Shown piece after piece: positions 45,001-60,000 of a stretch of DNA of 64,000 nt; the first letter of the stretch is position 1; each line of letters opens with the position of its first letter. The DNA comes from Lycocorax pyrrhopterus obiensis (Eukaryota > Chordata > Aves > Passeriformes > Paradisaeidae): assembly GCA_014706295.1 (NCBI GenBank), contig JACSVZ010000007.1, positions 47,568,975-47,632,974 on the forward strand, given 5' to 3'. Position numbers and translations under genes: made by a program. The notes under the pieces are model-generated. The model was not told the origin of the DNA and ran no database searches. It was given only the letters and a program-made list of their open reading frames with translations.

Positions 45001-48000
45001 CATAGAGACTGGAAGGAAAGGGTTTACTTGTACATGGAACTCCCAGGAGTTGCAAAAAAGAGTACAATAGTTGATGCTGAAGCTTTGGATTAGAAAGACG
45101 GATTAAAGATGGTCCAAGATCATCAAATAACACCTAAAAAAAAATCGAAATTAAAACAAATTCCATTAATTTATGCAATCAAATAAAAGCAGCAAATCCA
45201 TAATTTATATAATTAAAGAACTTTTTTAAATCAATAGGATTTAGAATTACTATTAAATGGTACAGAACGTCATTCAAATTAAAAACGGACAAGTTAAACA
45301 AGCAATCTGTTTCTCCAGTCAGACTGTAAATTTGCTATCAAGAGATTTCTTTGCCTGTGAGCAACAAAGACCTCCACAGAAAACTTAAAAAATGAAGGTC
45401 TGGAAGACTTTAATGCATAGGCCATTTAACACATTCTAATTTGAAAATCAATGTCTGACTTGACCTATTTCCCAAGGAATAAAAATTATCCAACTATCTG
45501 ACTTGAAGGCAATGAAAACTTTGTTTATTTAATGCACATCTCTTCTTAAGCACATATTTCTGTGAGATTTCTCCATACAGATGACAGGAATCACTGAACA
45601 GCAAAGACAGTCTATTTGCCTGCAGACTTTCCTAAGTTTACCATGAGCTTCCCATGGTTTTCAGAAGTCTCAGCATAAAACCTCAGGCAAATTTTGAATT
45701 TCAAAGATCTTTTTTCCAAACAAAGGAAAGTATCACTCTTCTAAAATACCCACAAATATGGCAATGAATTCAAAATAAAGGATAACTAGTCTTATCATCT
45801 CCCCTGGTTCTATTATAGCATAGTGACCTGTCTTTCTGGATCTTCACAATCTTCTTCAGTTTCCTTTTTGGTTTTGTCTGGCCTCCAAGGTAACCAGTGC
45901 CTTGCTTCACGGGAATATTCAATATCCAACCAAATATGCCACTTGGGAAGAGTTTTATCTTTTATTTCTTGATCCTCATCTATCTCTTCATCATCCTCAT
46001 CATCTAAAATCAAATCAATATATACACACACAAAATTATTAAAGAAAAATTAATCCACCAAATCCAAAGGCCAGACATGACATATACTTTAACTACTTTA
46101 ACAATGGAAGTAAATACAGCATTAATAAAACAACACACAAGACATAGCTGAGAACTTCCACATCACGGTTCTGGGTTTTGACACCAAGTCTTTAAGAATA
46201 GGAAGGTAGGAAGCTTCCAAACTTTTAGAAGCTGTGAATTACTGTCAGCACTCAAACTTTTTCACAGAGAAGAAAAGGAAACACTGACAGGCTGTGGACC
46301 ACTTTTATCAACACCAATTTGCAAGCAACAGCCAAGAATCAGTCATCCTTTTGTGCAACTTAGATTCTTCACTTCATACCTGGGCATAAAATTTCAAGTA
46401 TGCTCTATGAATACTAGTGTGCATAAAACATTTTGAGAAAATCACTGTATATAAAAAATGGTACTTTAATATTAAACATTGCAAAACAATTTTGGCCATG
46501 TTACTTCATAGTAAGTGGTATTTTCAGCATTTTAATTAATGTGCAGTTGAAACAACCCATGTAGTTACACATACTCAAAAAAGGACGTGCTTAACCACAT
46601 GCCACTATTATAATCTTTCTGGACTATTGGATAAAATTACCATATTTTTCCTCTGACAGCAATATATTAATTCCGTGCAGAAACTGAGGAGCACCTATAG
46701 GCAAAGGGAAAGCTTGTAGAGATGTTTCTTTTTTATTGCTGAGGAAATGAAATGGCCCTCAAAATTTAATGGTTACCTGCATCACAAAAATCAAGCTATT
46801 TCTACACCACCTCCAAATTCTTGATCCTGACATCTGCCATTAACTAGGTGAAACACTCCCAATCCCAGCTCTTCTTAAATTTCAGGTAAAACAACCAGGT
46901 TGTTGCAAGATTTTTACTCTCTGTGTATTTTTGTGATCAACAGTATCTCCTTTAGTCTATGAAAGAAGACAGCATTTCCCCAATCTAATCAAAGTTTGAA
47001 GAAACCTAATGGTTTTTAATGAACACAATTGTAGATTGCACCTAACTTTAGGGGTTGACACATATGGGGAAAGCACTGGTACACATTGGATCTGCCCAAG
47101 ACTGGCAGTGGTCCTCTTTTCTATACTGAGTCTTCGCAATTTGTGAACAAAATATCTAGAGCCATCAAAAATAAAACTGCTGACCTCAGTAACGGGCCAA
47201 GGAAATTCCATCTTAATCCAGGGACAAGGGAGGCACATCATTATCTTTCACTTCCTTTGTTTACTGAAAGCAGACCCAAACTTGCTTCATCGGAGTTGCT
47301 ACAGCAGTAGGATTAGTAAAAGCAAAGACTGCTCATCTTTGGTCAGACACATTCCAGCCTCCTGCTTCCCTGAAAGCTTTATCTGCTTGAGAAACAGTCC
47401 TTGACATGAAAGGAAGTGCTGCAGACCATAAGACAAAGTGAGGCTAAGCAGCGGGGAGTGTTTTCTGCATCCCTGCTCATCCAGAAGCAATCCAGCCAAG
47501 TGAAGACACAATTCCTTCATTTTCTGCATCACAAAGAGAAAGGAAAGGTTTTCCTCCTATTTTAACTATACCTTTGCTTAAGAAACTGAAATCTGATTCT
47601 AGAAATGGAATCATAAATCTAGGTATCCTTGAGGCAACTGTCATCTAATAATATAATCCCACCTCATCTACTAATATGGTGAAAGGGTCTTAAGGGAAGT
47701 AGCTTCCTTTCACTTTTGATGGTTGTGAATCTCCACCAAGTACTCACACCTTTAGCTTTAGTTTTTCAACATAAAGTGGAGGATATGTCATCCTCTTCCT
47801 TAATTCTCATCGTAGAAAGGACAAAAATGTTCCATAAACAGTATCGTGCACAGAACATTCAAGACATGCTATTCCCTGTGAAGTGTGACAGACATCATCC
47901 TGATCTCAGTACATATTTTTTTTAATTTGTATGCAAAAACATGACAAGAATCAGATTACATAATTCCAATCAAAATGTTTAGAAGAACATATGGACATAC

Positions 48001-51000
48001 AACTACACATATTGACACAAACATACCAGGCTTAACAACCCAGCCACCCTTTTCTTGTTGGTGCATCCATGCTTTCCAGCCTCTTGCTCCTTTTTCTCCA
48101 ATTCGTGGTTCTCCACTATCCCAAAAGGGCTCAAAGAATTCCACCTATTGTTTTCGACAGGACCGACCAAAACAAAACATACAGAAAAATAATTTTCGCT
48201 GTTGTACAGACATCACCTGTGTCAACTTAAGTTTTCCAGACCCTACAAGCACCTATCTGGATATAATTTCCGTATCTGAAGACTTTGTTAGATGCTGCTT
48301 AAGATTCATCAGGGACAATTGACTACTTCAGTTATGCCTGTGGCACATAAGGACTGTCATCAGCTCTTCTCATGAAAATAAAGATTGTTTTAAAAGGTAA
48401 TAGGCTTTAAAGAAGGCAAAATACTCTTGTGCCTCAGTCCTTTATAGGTCCTTCAAGGATAAAGATCCAAAGTCCCCAGGGTGTGGCTTTCAGAACCCAA
48501 AACTCCCCTCCTCCGTAACTTCCACAGGACCATGAAGAGTTTGGCTAATGGAATGATAACTCAATCACACACATGGTCAAATCGAAATGTTACAGTTGCA
48601 CATAAATATGACTGGACTAAGGCCAAAAGAAAAAGATCAGTAAGGACTTTCATCTTTCAGGTTTAAGGGTGGTCAACAAGGTCAGGGCGCCTTTCCAGGG
48701 AATCAGAAGTCCAGGGTTCCAGTCCTAGTGACTTTCTCACTGCCAGTATGCTATCAGTCATCTCTAGGTTCATCAACTCCTCCTCTGCTTTGTGTATCCT
48801 TAGCTCTAATGACCATCCCTCTCCTATTACATGCTTCTGCTGTATACCAACCCTTGGCTTGGACATTGAGATGTGACTGTTAACACAAATATTAACAAGA
48901 AAATTTACTCCAAGAAAAATCAAGCATCAACACATCAGAAAATTCAGGGCTTACAGCAACTGCAAAATATAATTCTGCTCCTCATGGATTTATTCTTTGC
49001 TGCAAGTGAGAAAGTGAACTGTGAAAACAGTACAGAAACAAGTAATTCCAGACTGAGTCATAACACTTCTGTAAGACAGCAGAATGTGTGATCAGCTGTA
49101 AATCTGGCATTTTCCTATTTTCAAGAACTGCGCTTTCCAACCTGAACACGGTTCTTTTGAATCGAGGTTCCTTTTCATCCTGCTCTAAGATTTTTTAAAT
49201 ACTACAGATAATGCAGTTTTTCAAATGATTGGAACTGTAACTATGTGTATCTGCAACTACACCAAATCCTCCATGATAGCTATGACTGAACTCTAAATTT
49301 TAGCTCTTTAAGAAGACATCACTATTTTTTAACCTGTAAGATTGCTTAATTTGTGGGTAACAGTATTAACCAAGAGAGCAGGAGTTGGAGTCTGGGTTTC
49401 TGGGGAAGATAGTGAGGTAACAGAAGCAAATTCAATTTTATCCTCTACAGTAGCCCAGCTGCCTAAATGGTGGCCTCTCTACCACTCATTAAAAAGGAAA
49501 CAGTTCCTAACAGTTCAGTGGGATGAGGCCACTGGCATCCAAATATTACCTTCCTTATTATTAGTGGGGTGCATGTGCAATATTCTCCTGAACAAATTAA
49601 GAGAAAAAGTGATTTAGTACTTCAACATTTACCATTATAAACTGAACAGAATCTCATGGGTCAAATAACAGGCACTTGAAAGCATGAAAGTCTTCCTAAT
49701 GTAGCCACCAAATTAATGCAAATAGGTAACAGAAAGCCTAAGAAACTTTTGCCAAAAACTGTCTGGAACGGAAAGATTTTACGTCCTATCAGCTCTCTCC
49801 ATCAACAGTAACAGAACAACAGCATTTTGGGGGGAAAGAAGTAGGGCAAGTGCTAACTAGACACAGACATTGGTCAGATAGCTCCATTTTTTCCATCTTT
49901 AATTATTAAAAAAGATAGGAAACGACTGGTTATCACACTTCTACTATATACAGTAGAAGAACCCATTTGGCCTGTAGTTCCAGAGGACCCACAAGCATTT
50001 TTTCAATGCAAGCATCACCTTGAAGAACCTCTAAGTAAGCTGTTATCCAAGACATTTCCCTATGTCCTTAAAAATTCATCAACATTTTTCTGGTACAGGA
50101 TTCTCTGAAATACATAAAGACACACATCCATTTAAATGGAAATTGCTACCTGTCCTCTTGTTGGCAGATCTTTTACACTGTCAGGTTTGAAGAAGGTGAA
50201 GTCAATCAGAGCCTGAAACAAAGACACTGCTTTCTCAGAATGGCCAGCCTGTCTCAGAAAGTGGCATTGCTGAATAAATATAGCTGTAAGGTAAAGAAGA
50301 TAAAATTTTAGTATTTCAAATTTTGTTGCAAAGTATTTTATTACAGCCCACAAATATAAAAATACATATACAACATGCTGTAGAATATAATTGTTTTGGA
50401 ACAGTATCAAAATCCAAAACATAGGGAGTAACTAGCATAAATGCATGTCAAAATTGTCACAGTTTAATTCACTTTAGGACTGCCCACTTTAAATGTGCCA
50501 AAGAGATAACTTTTTATTCATGCCATACATGCACTGTCCTTACTGATGGAAAGTTAGACACAATGGCCTGAACTTCACTGTATCCAACATCTGTCAGTGG
50601 GTCATAGCCCTCTTTGAAGATGCTGGGCTTTACCATAATGCACGAAGCAGGAGATAACAACAAAAATCCTTTTTGTCTCAGTTTTGCATGAGATATTTAC
50701 ATTGATAATATGTTTGTAATATATCATTTTCATTCCAATTGTCATTCCCTTTTTCTTTCCCTTTATGCAAGACCTGAGTTAAGAGAAGACCAGTCTTTTG
50801 GTCAAAATATTACTGCTTAAAAGTAGGGAAGAGCCCTATCCCTTGCTCTTCAACAAATTATTTGCCTAACCACTGCCATATCCCTAGTGCACATTGAGCC
50901 TCAGTCTCAGCTTAAAAAGGGAAGCAAAGTCCCAGTGCTTCTCTTCATATTTTGCAATGAGAGTCTTAAACGAAAGAGTTGGAGAAATAACAGGTGTTCC

Positions 51001-54000
51001 AAACACCTCGATTATGAGGCAGCTTAAGGACATTTCAGTGACACTCAATCACTCCAAATTACACTCTAGTCCTAACAAAATAGAAGCTGTTCAAATTGCT
51101 TTAAATCATAATCAACTTGCAAAAAACCTCAAGCCCATAAAGACTTAAATAAATCACTGACAGCTCGGAAAACAGTGAAACAGTTCTTCAAATACTACTG
51201 TTCCTTCACTAAACACACTGGCTTTGGAGGGTTTTAAACAATCCAAATATTTAGATGTCTAGATACACATGTAACAACATAGGTTAGCATCAACTACTCT
51301 TAGTCTTATATTTAATACGTGGGAAATTATTTACTCCTTTTATCTGAATTTAGATGTATATCAGATGTATGCACATAAAAACCTGAATTCAGCTAGAAGA
51401 TATAAAGTAGGCATTTAATCAAATTTTTTCTCTAAAGTCAATGATTATTGCTGTTAACAAAGACTTGGAGATTTCTGAAGATATTTAACAACAAAAACAA
51501 TTATTGAGTTTATAATATAATCTTCCCAAGTATTTTAATCGATTTAGGCACCGTGTCCAACTGACACTGAAAAAATTGTCCTTTCCTAGTCTCTCAGCTT
51601 CAGAGATGAACTTTGATTAAAATACTCTGAATGTAGAGAATGTCTCATCAGGATTTGCTGCCAAACTGGTGCCAAAAATAAATTATAGCTTAAAATTTTC
51701 TGCATTATGAAAAACAAAAAGGTATTTGAAGAAATGCAAAGATCAGCATTTTCTTTGTGGCAAAAACTGAAAAAAGCATGAATACATACTTAATTCAGTC
51801 CATGATGCTAAGACACTTCTGCAGCTGAACTGACTTAAAAGATAAGGATGTTTCTCCCCAGTCAGGAAGTATAATTTGAAAAACAGGACTCCCTTTACAC
51901 AGGAAAAATTAAGAATACTTAATCATCTGCTTTATATTAACAGTTCCTAGTAAATTTAAAGTATTATAAATTCTTATCTCAAAATTTACATAAAGGCTGA
52001 TCTACCATTTTAAATTCAGTTTTACCTTTTTTAAATTTAGAAATACTTTGAAAAAGCACCTACCTATTTCCAAGTAGATAATACTGCATACTGAACTGAA
52101 CACTAGATGGCACAGTCCCCCACTATTAGAGCTCTTACACTTTGTCCTTAGCAAAGGTCAAAGGTTGAAGGTACAAGCCTAATGTACACCTACACCGCTA
52201 CTCACCTCATAATTAATTTGTGAAATTAATTAACAAGCAATTTGGTAACCTTCCTAATAAGCACACTGTCAATTAAAACTCAGCCCAAGAATTACATAGT
52301 TAAGTCACTAATAAAGAAATCTCAAAACAAGAAGTCTCCCAGTGGAAACTTCTCTAATCCTATCATTTGAATTCTGAAGGGGAAAAATAGAATACTTGAG
52401 AGCGTTCATAAACAAATCACTATAGGCTTAAGAGAGAACAACAAGAAGTTATTTGTGTTTCTGTTCCACTCATGGAGTTCATTTTCATTTTAACCTATAT
52501 GTGGATATTGCCAGCAAAAAAGTACTTAGAAAAACCTCAATCTAATATTAGTTAACTTGCTAAAGGAACTCTATTAAAAAAAAATTCTCATAGCAGTTGG
52601 CAAACTGCTTCATGAGTTTGTATTTCGTGAGTCACATGTTCAAATAAGTGCAGGAAAACAAAATGAAAGAAAAACCTTCCCATTTCCAAAAATAGATTCT
52701 GAATAAAACACTTGTCCTGAGAATCATTCATTGTGGTTAGTGTACAAAGTGACTGAAATATTGGAAATCGGAGATAGTAGAAGCAATTAGAAGCTACCAG
52801 GCTGTACAACATCCACTGGCCAGTAGAGCATTTTCCCTTTGCAGCACTTATTCCAGTGCTTGATCCAAAATGAATCAGCCAAAGATTGTATGAGATCTGA
52901 ACACCTGAAACTAATTTGGTAACCCAGCATCTCAATCTGTATGTCCAGACTGAATATTGCATAACATCACTGCTCCAACAGGAATTACAGGACTGGATAA
53001 AAACAACAGGTTTCTTGGACTACGATGCACATGAAAAAAGTGGACTCCTCCATAATAGTCTCTTTTAGATTGAAAACAAATTTTAAAAGGAAAACAACCA
53101 AGGCATGGTGATATTTATGGTAACACTAATATTTTCCCCTCCTCAGTCTATTCACAGATTATAATCACAATGACACGCCAAGGTAGAGAAGCAAAATTGA
53201 AATGGATAGGCTAAGTCATTTAGCTCCAAATAAATTTAAAGACCATGCCAGAACTGAGCATGAACTCATTTCTTCCCTGAATCCACTCCAGCATCCTAAC
53301 TATGCGACTTACTTTCCTTCCACGGATAATTATATAATAAATTATAAAGTGGTAGATGTATGCACAGAATAAATACAAAAGGCATGATCACATGGTATTA
53401 CATCTTAGAATTCTCCATCTACAAACTGGGATTCTCAAGAATATTTCACATCAGACTTGTAATGTTCCTTCTCTTTTCTGGATTAAAGTAATCAGCTGTA
53501 AAACTTCTGAACAAAAGATAATTATTTTTTTCACAAGTCTCCCTTTTATAAAAGCACATCTCCGGCTGTTGGCTGCAATTCTCCGGTCTTGACATTGTAC
53601 TATAAACCACTCAGCACGTTAAACTTTACTGGATGTTGCATCATAAACTCTCCTGGGGAAGAGAAGGATCTGCTACATCCATATTTGGTTGGAACGTCTG
53701 CTTTAATTCTCAGCTAAGAAATCAGGATGTCAGGCATTCTGAAGAGAAGAAAAGCTTCATGCAATACACAGGAAAGTCTTTTCTTAATGCAGTTAGCTCC
53801 TATGAAGATCAATCTGACCATAATATGAAACAGAAAGAACCTTACCCAGCATAGCTTCTTCTGTGCCAGGCAGCAGAGGATGGGATACCATGCTGCCATC
53901 CTGTACAGCTGCCAATGTTGTCAAACACTTTCCATAGAGACTGTTGATCTTTGAAACAGAAAAGGTAGTGAACTGACTTTGACAGAACAGAAGGTATTTC

Positions 54001-57000
54001 TTCCACATCTCTGGATTATTGGGATGTAAAAAAATTAGCTTCTGCCATTCTTTGATCAAAGCTGGTGGTTCCCAGAATTCTGTGCAAAGCTTCAGCCTGG
54101 CAAGTTTTAGATCAACATTACCTGGATTGCTTTCAATTGCCCTCTCTAAAATAGCCAGTTTCTTTTCCAAGACTAACTTCAGTGATTTTCTTCTTAATTC
54201 CTGCTCTCCATTACTGGCATATGGGCTAGGTCCTCTCATTAATTCATCCTTAAAACAAAAAGAAACACCATTACAACCTTACGAAGAATCATCACCAGAA
54301 TCACAAGAATGCTGACATTTGTGAAGATGAGTTAACAGCTCATTCTTCACCAACAGAAGATACACAGTTCTAAACAAATGAAACTACAATATGATGTTCA
54401 TGTATTTACTACTTATAATAAGCAACAAGGTCCATTAGAATACATACCTGAAAGGAAATAAATTCCATCCAAGCATTAATATCTCTTGGGTTTTCTCTGA
54501 CTTTCTTGTTATGTTCTTCCACTTTTGTCATTAGAATGGAGTTCATGTTTATCCCAGGCTCTTGAGTTGCTTGCTGTGTATTAACAGACCCATTGTCTGC
54601 ACTCTTGCACCCTTTTCCTTGTAGCCACACCGTGGTTGATTGATCATAAATCCCAAGAGGATTAACTTCTGTTGTGTCAGAAGAATCATCAGTTTCCACT
54701 TGGGAAACTGGTATAAAAGCAGGTGAGTCAGATGGACAATTTTTATTACAAACAAGAATCCCATCTGTGTTCAGCATCTTCACATTGTTCTTTGTGAAAT
54801 AGCGCTCAGGTCGACTCTGTACTTGCTTCCTTTTTGATGCAGAACTGTCCCAAGTTATACAGTGTTTCTTTGCATCTATGCCAAGACAGGACTCTCCTTT
54901 CCTTTTATATCTTGAAAGAGAAAATACAATTAAACACCTTCTAAAATACGCATTAGAAAAGATACCTCCTTTTGAAAGAAATACTTTCATTCAAATTGAC
55001 CCAAATAATGTATGCATAGACCTTCAAAAGTTTAAGAACCTGGTAACTTTCTCCTTATTTAAGACTTCAACTAAATTCTTTCAGTGTCATCACACTTTTA
55101 ATATCATACTAAGCTTCCTCTGAGTTCAACAATATATGTCATACTTAAGCAGAAGAAAACCCTTTTTCCTTTCTATCATTTTAAGCCATGTAGACAAACC
55201 TGGAGAAAGAACAACAGACATTATTTAGGGTTACTTAGATTAGATTATTTTAAACTGAAAATAAGATACCACTTGTTCAGTCCAGTAATTTCCTTCTGCA
55301 TCCCTAAGCCTCTGTTCATTTTATACATCAAAAAGTGGAGAGAAGTGTGAAGAGAAAAAGAGAGGCCATGTTTATAAAGGCCACAATAATCCCATGGATT
55401 AAGATAGGAAAATACCATCTTCAAATATTACCAAGAATGTAATTTCAGTGCCAGATATAGTGATGTGCAATGCTAAAATAATACTTTTCATCTCAGAAAA
55501 CAGCTGACAATCCAAAGGTGACAGAAAATTGAAATGAATTGTAACCAGGCAATTTTATTGCAAAGGTATATAACGCTACAAAAATAGAACCTATAAATCC
55601 TCCCTCCTCCACAAATAATTATAGACAGTGTTATTGTACATACAGTAAACAATTTTCCTGAGAAAATAAAGAAGTAAGTGTACATACGTAATGCACGAGC
55701 CAAGTGTAGGCTCCTTTGGATGGGCTTCTGTATTAATGCAAGGAAATGTTCTGAAGGGTCATCATAGTACCAGAAACCCACTAAGGATGTTGAACCTGCA
55801 ATTTCATCTCTGCTAACTTGAAATGTAGCATTGCATAGGACAGACATATTTTAGTATAATGTCTGGGTGAAATTTGTTTGCTAAGAATATACCTATAGCT
55901 TTTGGGGTTTTTTACAAGGATATCAAACTACTCAAGTAAGTAAACCTCATGATAAATCTAGTATGAAATAATCAATACCTTCACCTCCCTTTCAGACATA
56001 GAACAATAGAGACCAAAGAGAGCACTTGCCCAAAGACGATTTATAACGCAACCTGGGATTTCTGACCTCAAAAACGTATCTTTGAATCTGCCCCATGCTG
56101 CCATCTCCAGATGGCCCTGTAGTTCACTACACAGAATGTTTTTAAAAACAATTAAAATCATGCACTTTATACCCATTATTTCATGCCATCTTTTACCTTT
56201 AAAACATTTATCCAAGAATCATAGAATGGTTCGGATTGGAAGGGGCCTTACAGATAATCTCATTCCAACCCCCTGGGCAGGGACACCTTCCACTAGATCA
56301 GGCTGCTCAAATTTCCATCCAATCTGGCCTTGAACACTTCCAGAGATGGGACATCCACAACTTCTCTGGGCAGCCTATTCCAATGCCTCACCACCCTCAC
56401 AGTAAAGAATTTCTTCCTAATATTCAATCAAAACCTACTGTTTTCAGTTTAAAACCATTTCCCCATGTCCTGTCACTACATGCCCTTATAAAAAGTCCCT
56501 CTCCATCTTTCTTGTAGGCTCCCTTCAGTACTGGACGGAGCCTTCTCTTTTTCAGGCTGAACAACTCCAATTCTCTCAGCCCTTACTCACAGGAGAGGTG
56601 CTCCAGCCCTCTGTAATCAGCCAGGTGGCCCTTCTCTGGACTCACTCCAAAAGGTCCATGTTCTTCTTGTGCTGGGGACTCCAGAGCCGGATGCAGCACT
56701 TCAGGTGGCGTCTCACCAGAGGAGAGTGGAGGTGCAGAATCCCCTCCCTTGCCCTGCTGGCCACACTGCTTAGGATGCAGCCCAGGATACAACTGGCTTT
56801 GTGGGCTGCCAGCGCATATTTCCAGCTCGTCATCCACTTGCTCTCATCATTGTTCTCACCCATGAGCACCCCCAAGCCCTTCTCAGCAGGGCTGCTCTGG
56901 ATCTGTTCACCCCCAGCCTGTGTTGATCCTGGGGGTTGCCCTGATCCAGGTGCAGCACTTCCACTTGTTAAATCTCATGAGGGCCCCCTTGCTGAGCTTG

Positions 57001-60000
57001 CCCAGGTCCCTCTGGATGGCACCCCATCCTTCAGAAGCGTTAACTACACTACTCAGCTTGACGTTGTCAAACTTAATGAGTGTACACTTGATCCCACTGT
57101 CTTTGTCATTGATGAAGAACACATTAGATAGCACAGGTCCTAGTACAGACCCCCAGGGGATACCACTTGCCACTGACACTGGCCCAAAGCCAAGTCAAAT
57201 TCTGAAATAAGCTACTCAGTTGCCTTTTCTCATCTTCTATATAAAAATGTCACAGCCAGACTCAAGTGACTCTGTGATAGTTTGGACACCAACAGAGAAC
57301 AATGTTCCATACCTTGCTATGTCCCCGCGATACAAGGATTTGTAGGCCCAGTTTGCAGGGTCTGGTTTCTTGTCTATCCGGAAGGTGTCTGCTGTGGGAG
57401 CCTGGATATCATCAAGCCAAATAGAGCGACTGCTGATAACATTTGATGCTTTCTTACCTAGACTGCAGAAATAAAAGAAATATTAAATCATACAACAAAT
57501 TTTGTCTTAAAATGAAAAACAAGGAAATGTTAACTCTGTAAGGAGGAAGTTACACTACGAGGCAAACCCAGCCACATATTAAGATTTTTGCACTAATTAA
57601 GAATGTTTAATGCAATCCGTCTCCAGACCCTCAGATGAGATCTGTGACAGGAAACAAGATGCTTACAAAAACTGAACATAAGCCTCTACATGACTTTCAA
57701 AATTTATTTCATAACCACCATACCATGCTTTGCTCTGCACAACAGTACTTCACCACATATTTTAGTCACGTTTTTTTGATATGATTAAACAGTGGTTCTA
57801 AATCTGTTTCCCTCGCTTTGAATGCAGGTTTAGTCATATAAAGCTTACAAAAAGATCATCAACCAGTGGTAAAAATTTCAGTTGAAGAGACAAGCACAAG
57901 AACACAATGAATTTACATCTTGCATAGTGTTAATAAATACATACTTTGCTGCTGCTTCCCTTTCACTACTTTTGCCACTTCCTTTGTCCTTTATGTGCTT
58001 AGTGTCCACGTCTGATTCGCTGCTACTGGAATCCCCTTTGGTTTTCTTTTTTGTCTTCCTATTGTGGTGATGCTTTTTCTTTTTCTTTTTCCTTTTCTTA
58101 CTTGTCTGTTTCAGACTCTCATCTGTATCACTCTCCTCAGACAACTCAGATCTTGAAGTAGTCCTGCTTGGAAAAAAAAAAATACATCTATATACACACC
58201 TACACAGCTAAGCAGTAAAACTGTTAAGGAATATCACAAAAAGAAAGTTCAGAACATTTTACTCTTTACATTTATTCTCTCCGTATTTTTTTTGAGAAGG
58301 TAGCAGTAACATATACAGCAAAAGTGATATAAATCTGCATTAAATAACAACTATATTTTTCACCTGCTGGAATTACTGACAACCAGTCTTAATGTTTTAA
58401 TTGTCAAGGCATTTTGATGTGTGATCTGTACAAATATCCATCTGTTAACATTGCCAAATTAAAGAAGATGACCAAGATGATAAAATTTCCTAACTTCGCT
58501 AAACAACTCAGGTCAAGCTAAAAGACTGAGAAATCTTCCACTGTGACCTGCAAAAGAAAAAAAGTCTGAATTTTTTTCCCTGGTTTTTTTTTTATGACTT
58601 ATATAAGAAGTATCAAACCCACACTTCTAAAATCACTTCCAGATTAGAAAATCAAATCTCACCAATCAAGAAACAATTTTTTATGACTACGGAACTGTTA
58701 TCATATAATACAGTACAATGTAATACAGTAACACTACGTACAACAGACAACTGAGTTATTGAGAGATCACACAAAGGACACATAGTTTTGGCAAAACACA
58801 TGCATATTACTATACATAACACATAAACTCCCACACTTAATAATCAAATGAATAATGGAGGTCTTCTCTAACCCTTAATTAAAGCACAAACTCTTTTTAA
58901 ACTTTTTTTTCTGCAATCTTACAATGAAAGAAAGGAGTGACAACTCTCAATATTCCGAATATGTCAATAAAAGAAAATACTGTATTTCAGAAACAAGGCA
59001 TCTCAAGTAACAGCCCTGACACAATTTTTTTAAGGACACTAAGAAAAAAGAAACCAAGGAAGAACCATAAGCAGACCTTTAAAACAAACACACACACTTC
59101 TGCAAACCAAACCCTCTCAAAACCACCAACTACATTGGAGCAATTAGTTTTTATTGAACTGAGATAAAACCAATTAGTTTTTATTAAACCAAGTACCCGA
59201 GTAATAGGCAAAAAAATCCCCAAACAAACGCCCAAACATTTTTCTGCTAATTTCTGACACAGTCTTTTTCAAAGATAAAATTATTATGGTGGGTTTACTA
59301 TGTCATTCTGTCTGATGGCAACTTGGAAAATCCTTAGTTTCATGACATTAAAGTCCCAAAAAGATTCGAAGAAACAGAAGTAGAATATATGACTGATAAA
59401 CAAAACACTGATTGCATTTCAAACACACAATGCATGTAAATGCAAGAATCGGTACAGAAAAAGATGTACTCAGGTGGGCTTGGTATTATAAAGATTTTCT
59501 CTATCATGACCACCACCAATCATCATAAAAATGGAGGCTTGCATCAAATTAAAAGTGACTAAGGTTTTGAACTTGACAACTACAACTTGACTGCATTCAC
59601 TATTGAGTGCTAGTTACAGTGTAGATAAGCCAAGTATAGCAATGAGTCTAGTGAACATATTAAAAACAGTTTTTCAGCAAACATGGCTGCTTAAAGCCCA
59701 TTTCTGTAAAAGGATATCATCACCCACTTCAGTTGACCAGCATGTTCTACAGCCACACACAACCTGATACATGTAATATTTCATTAGTTCACATCATCAA
59801 CTGTTTTTTAAAACGTAAAAACCTCAAATGTGAAATGGGTGATTTCTCTGGTTTCCACAGAGAAATCATAAAGCTGATGCTTAATCTTTAGATTATTTCA
59901 AGGGTCACTTAAGACATTCAAAAGTTAATGAAGAATCATGATTGCTCAGTTCCCTCTCCATTACAAAATAACAATCACTTCAATGCAGCTCTGAGAAAAA

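Noticed and set aside
52588..52962. 124-codon minus-strand open frame in NRDE2 intron 6
   Set aside because: Aromatic-rich AT-driven translation with no family resemblance and no convincing pair of splice sites.
56598..57131. 177-codon plus-strand open frame
   Set aside because: Antisense of the CR1 in NRDE2 intron 4, not a gene.
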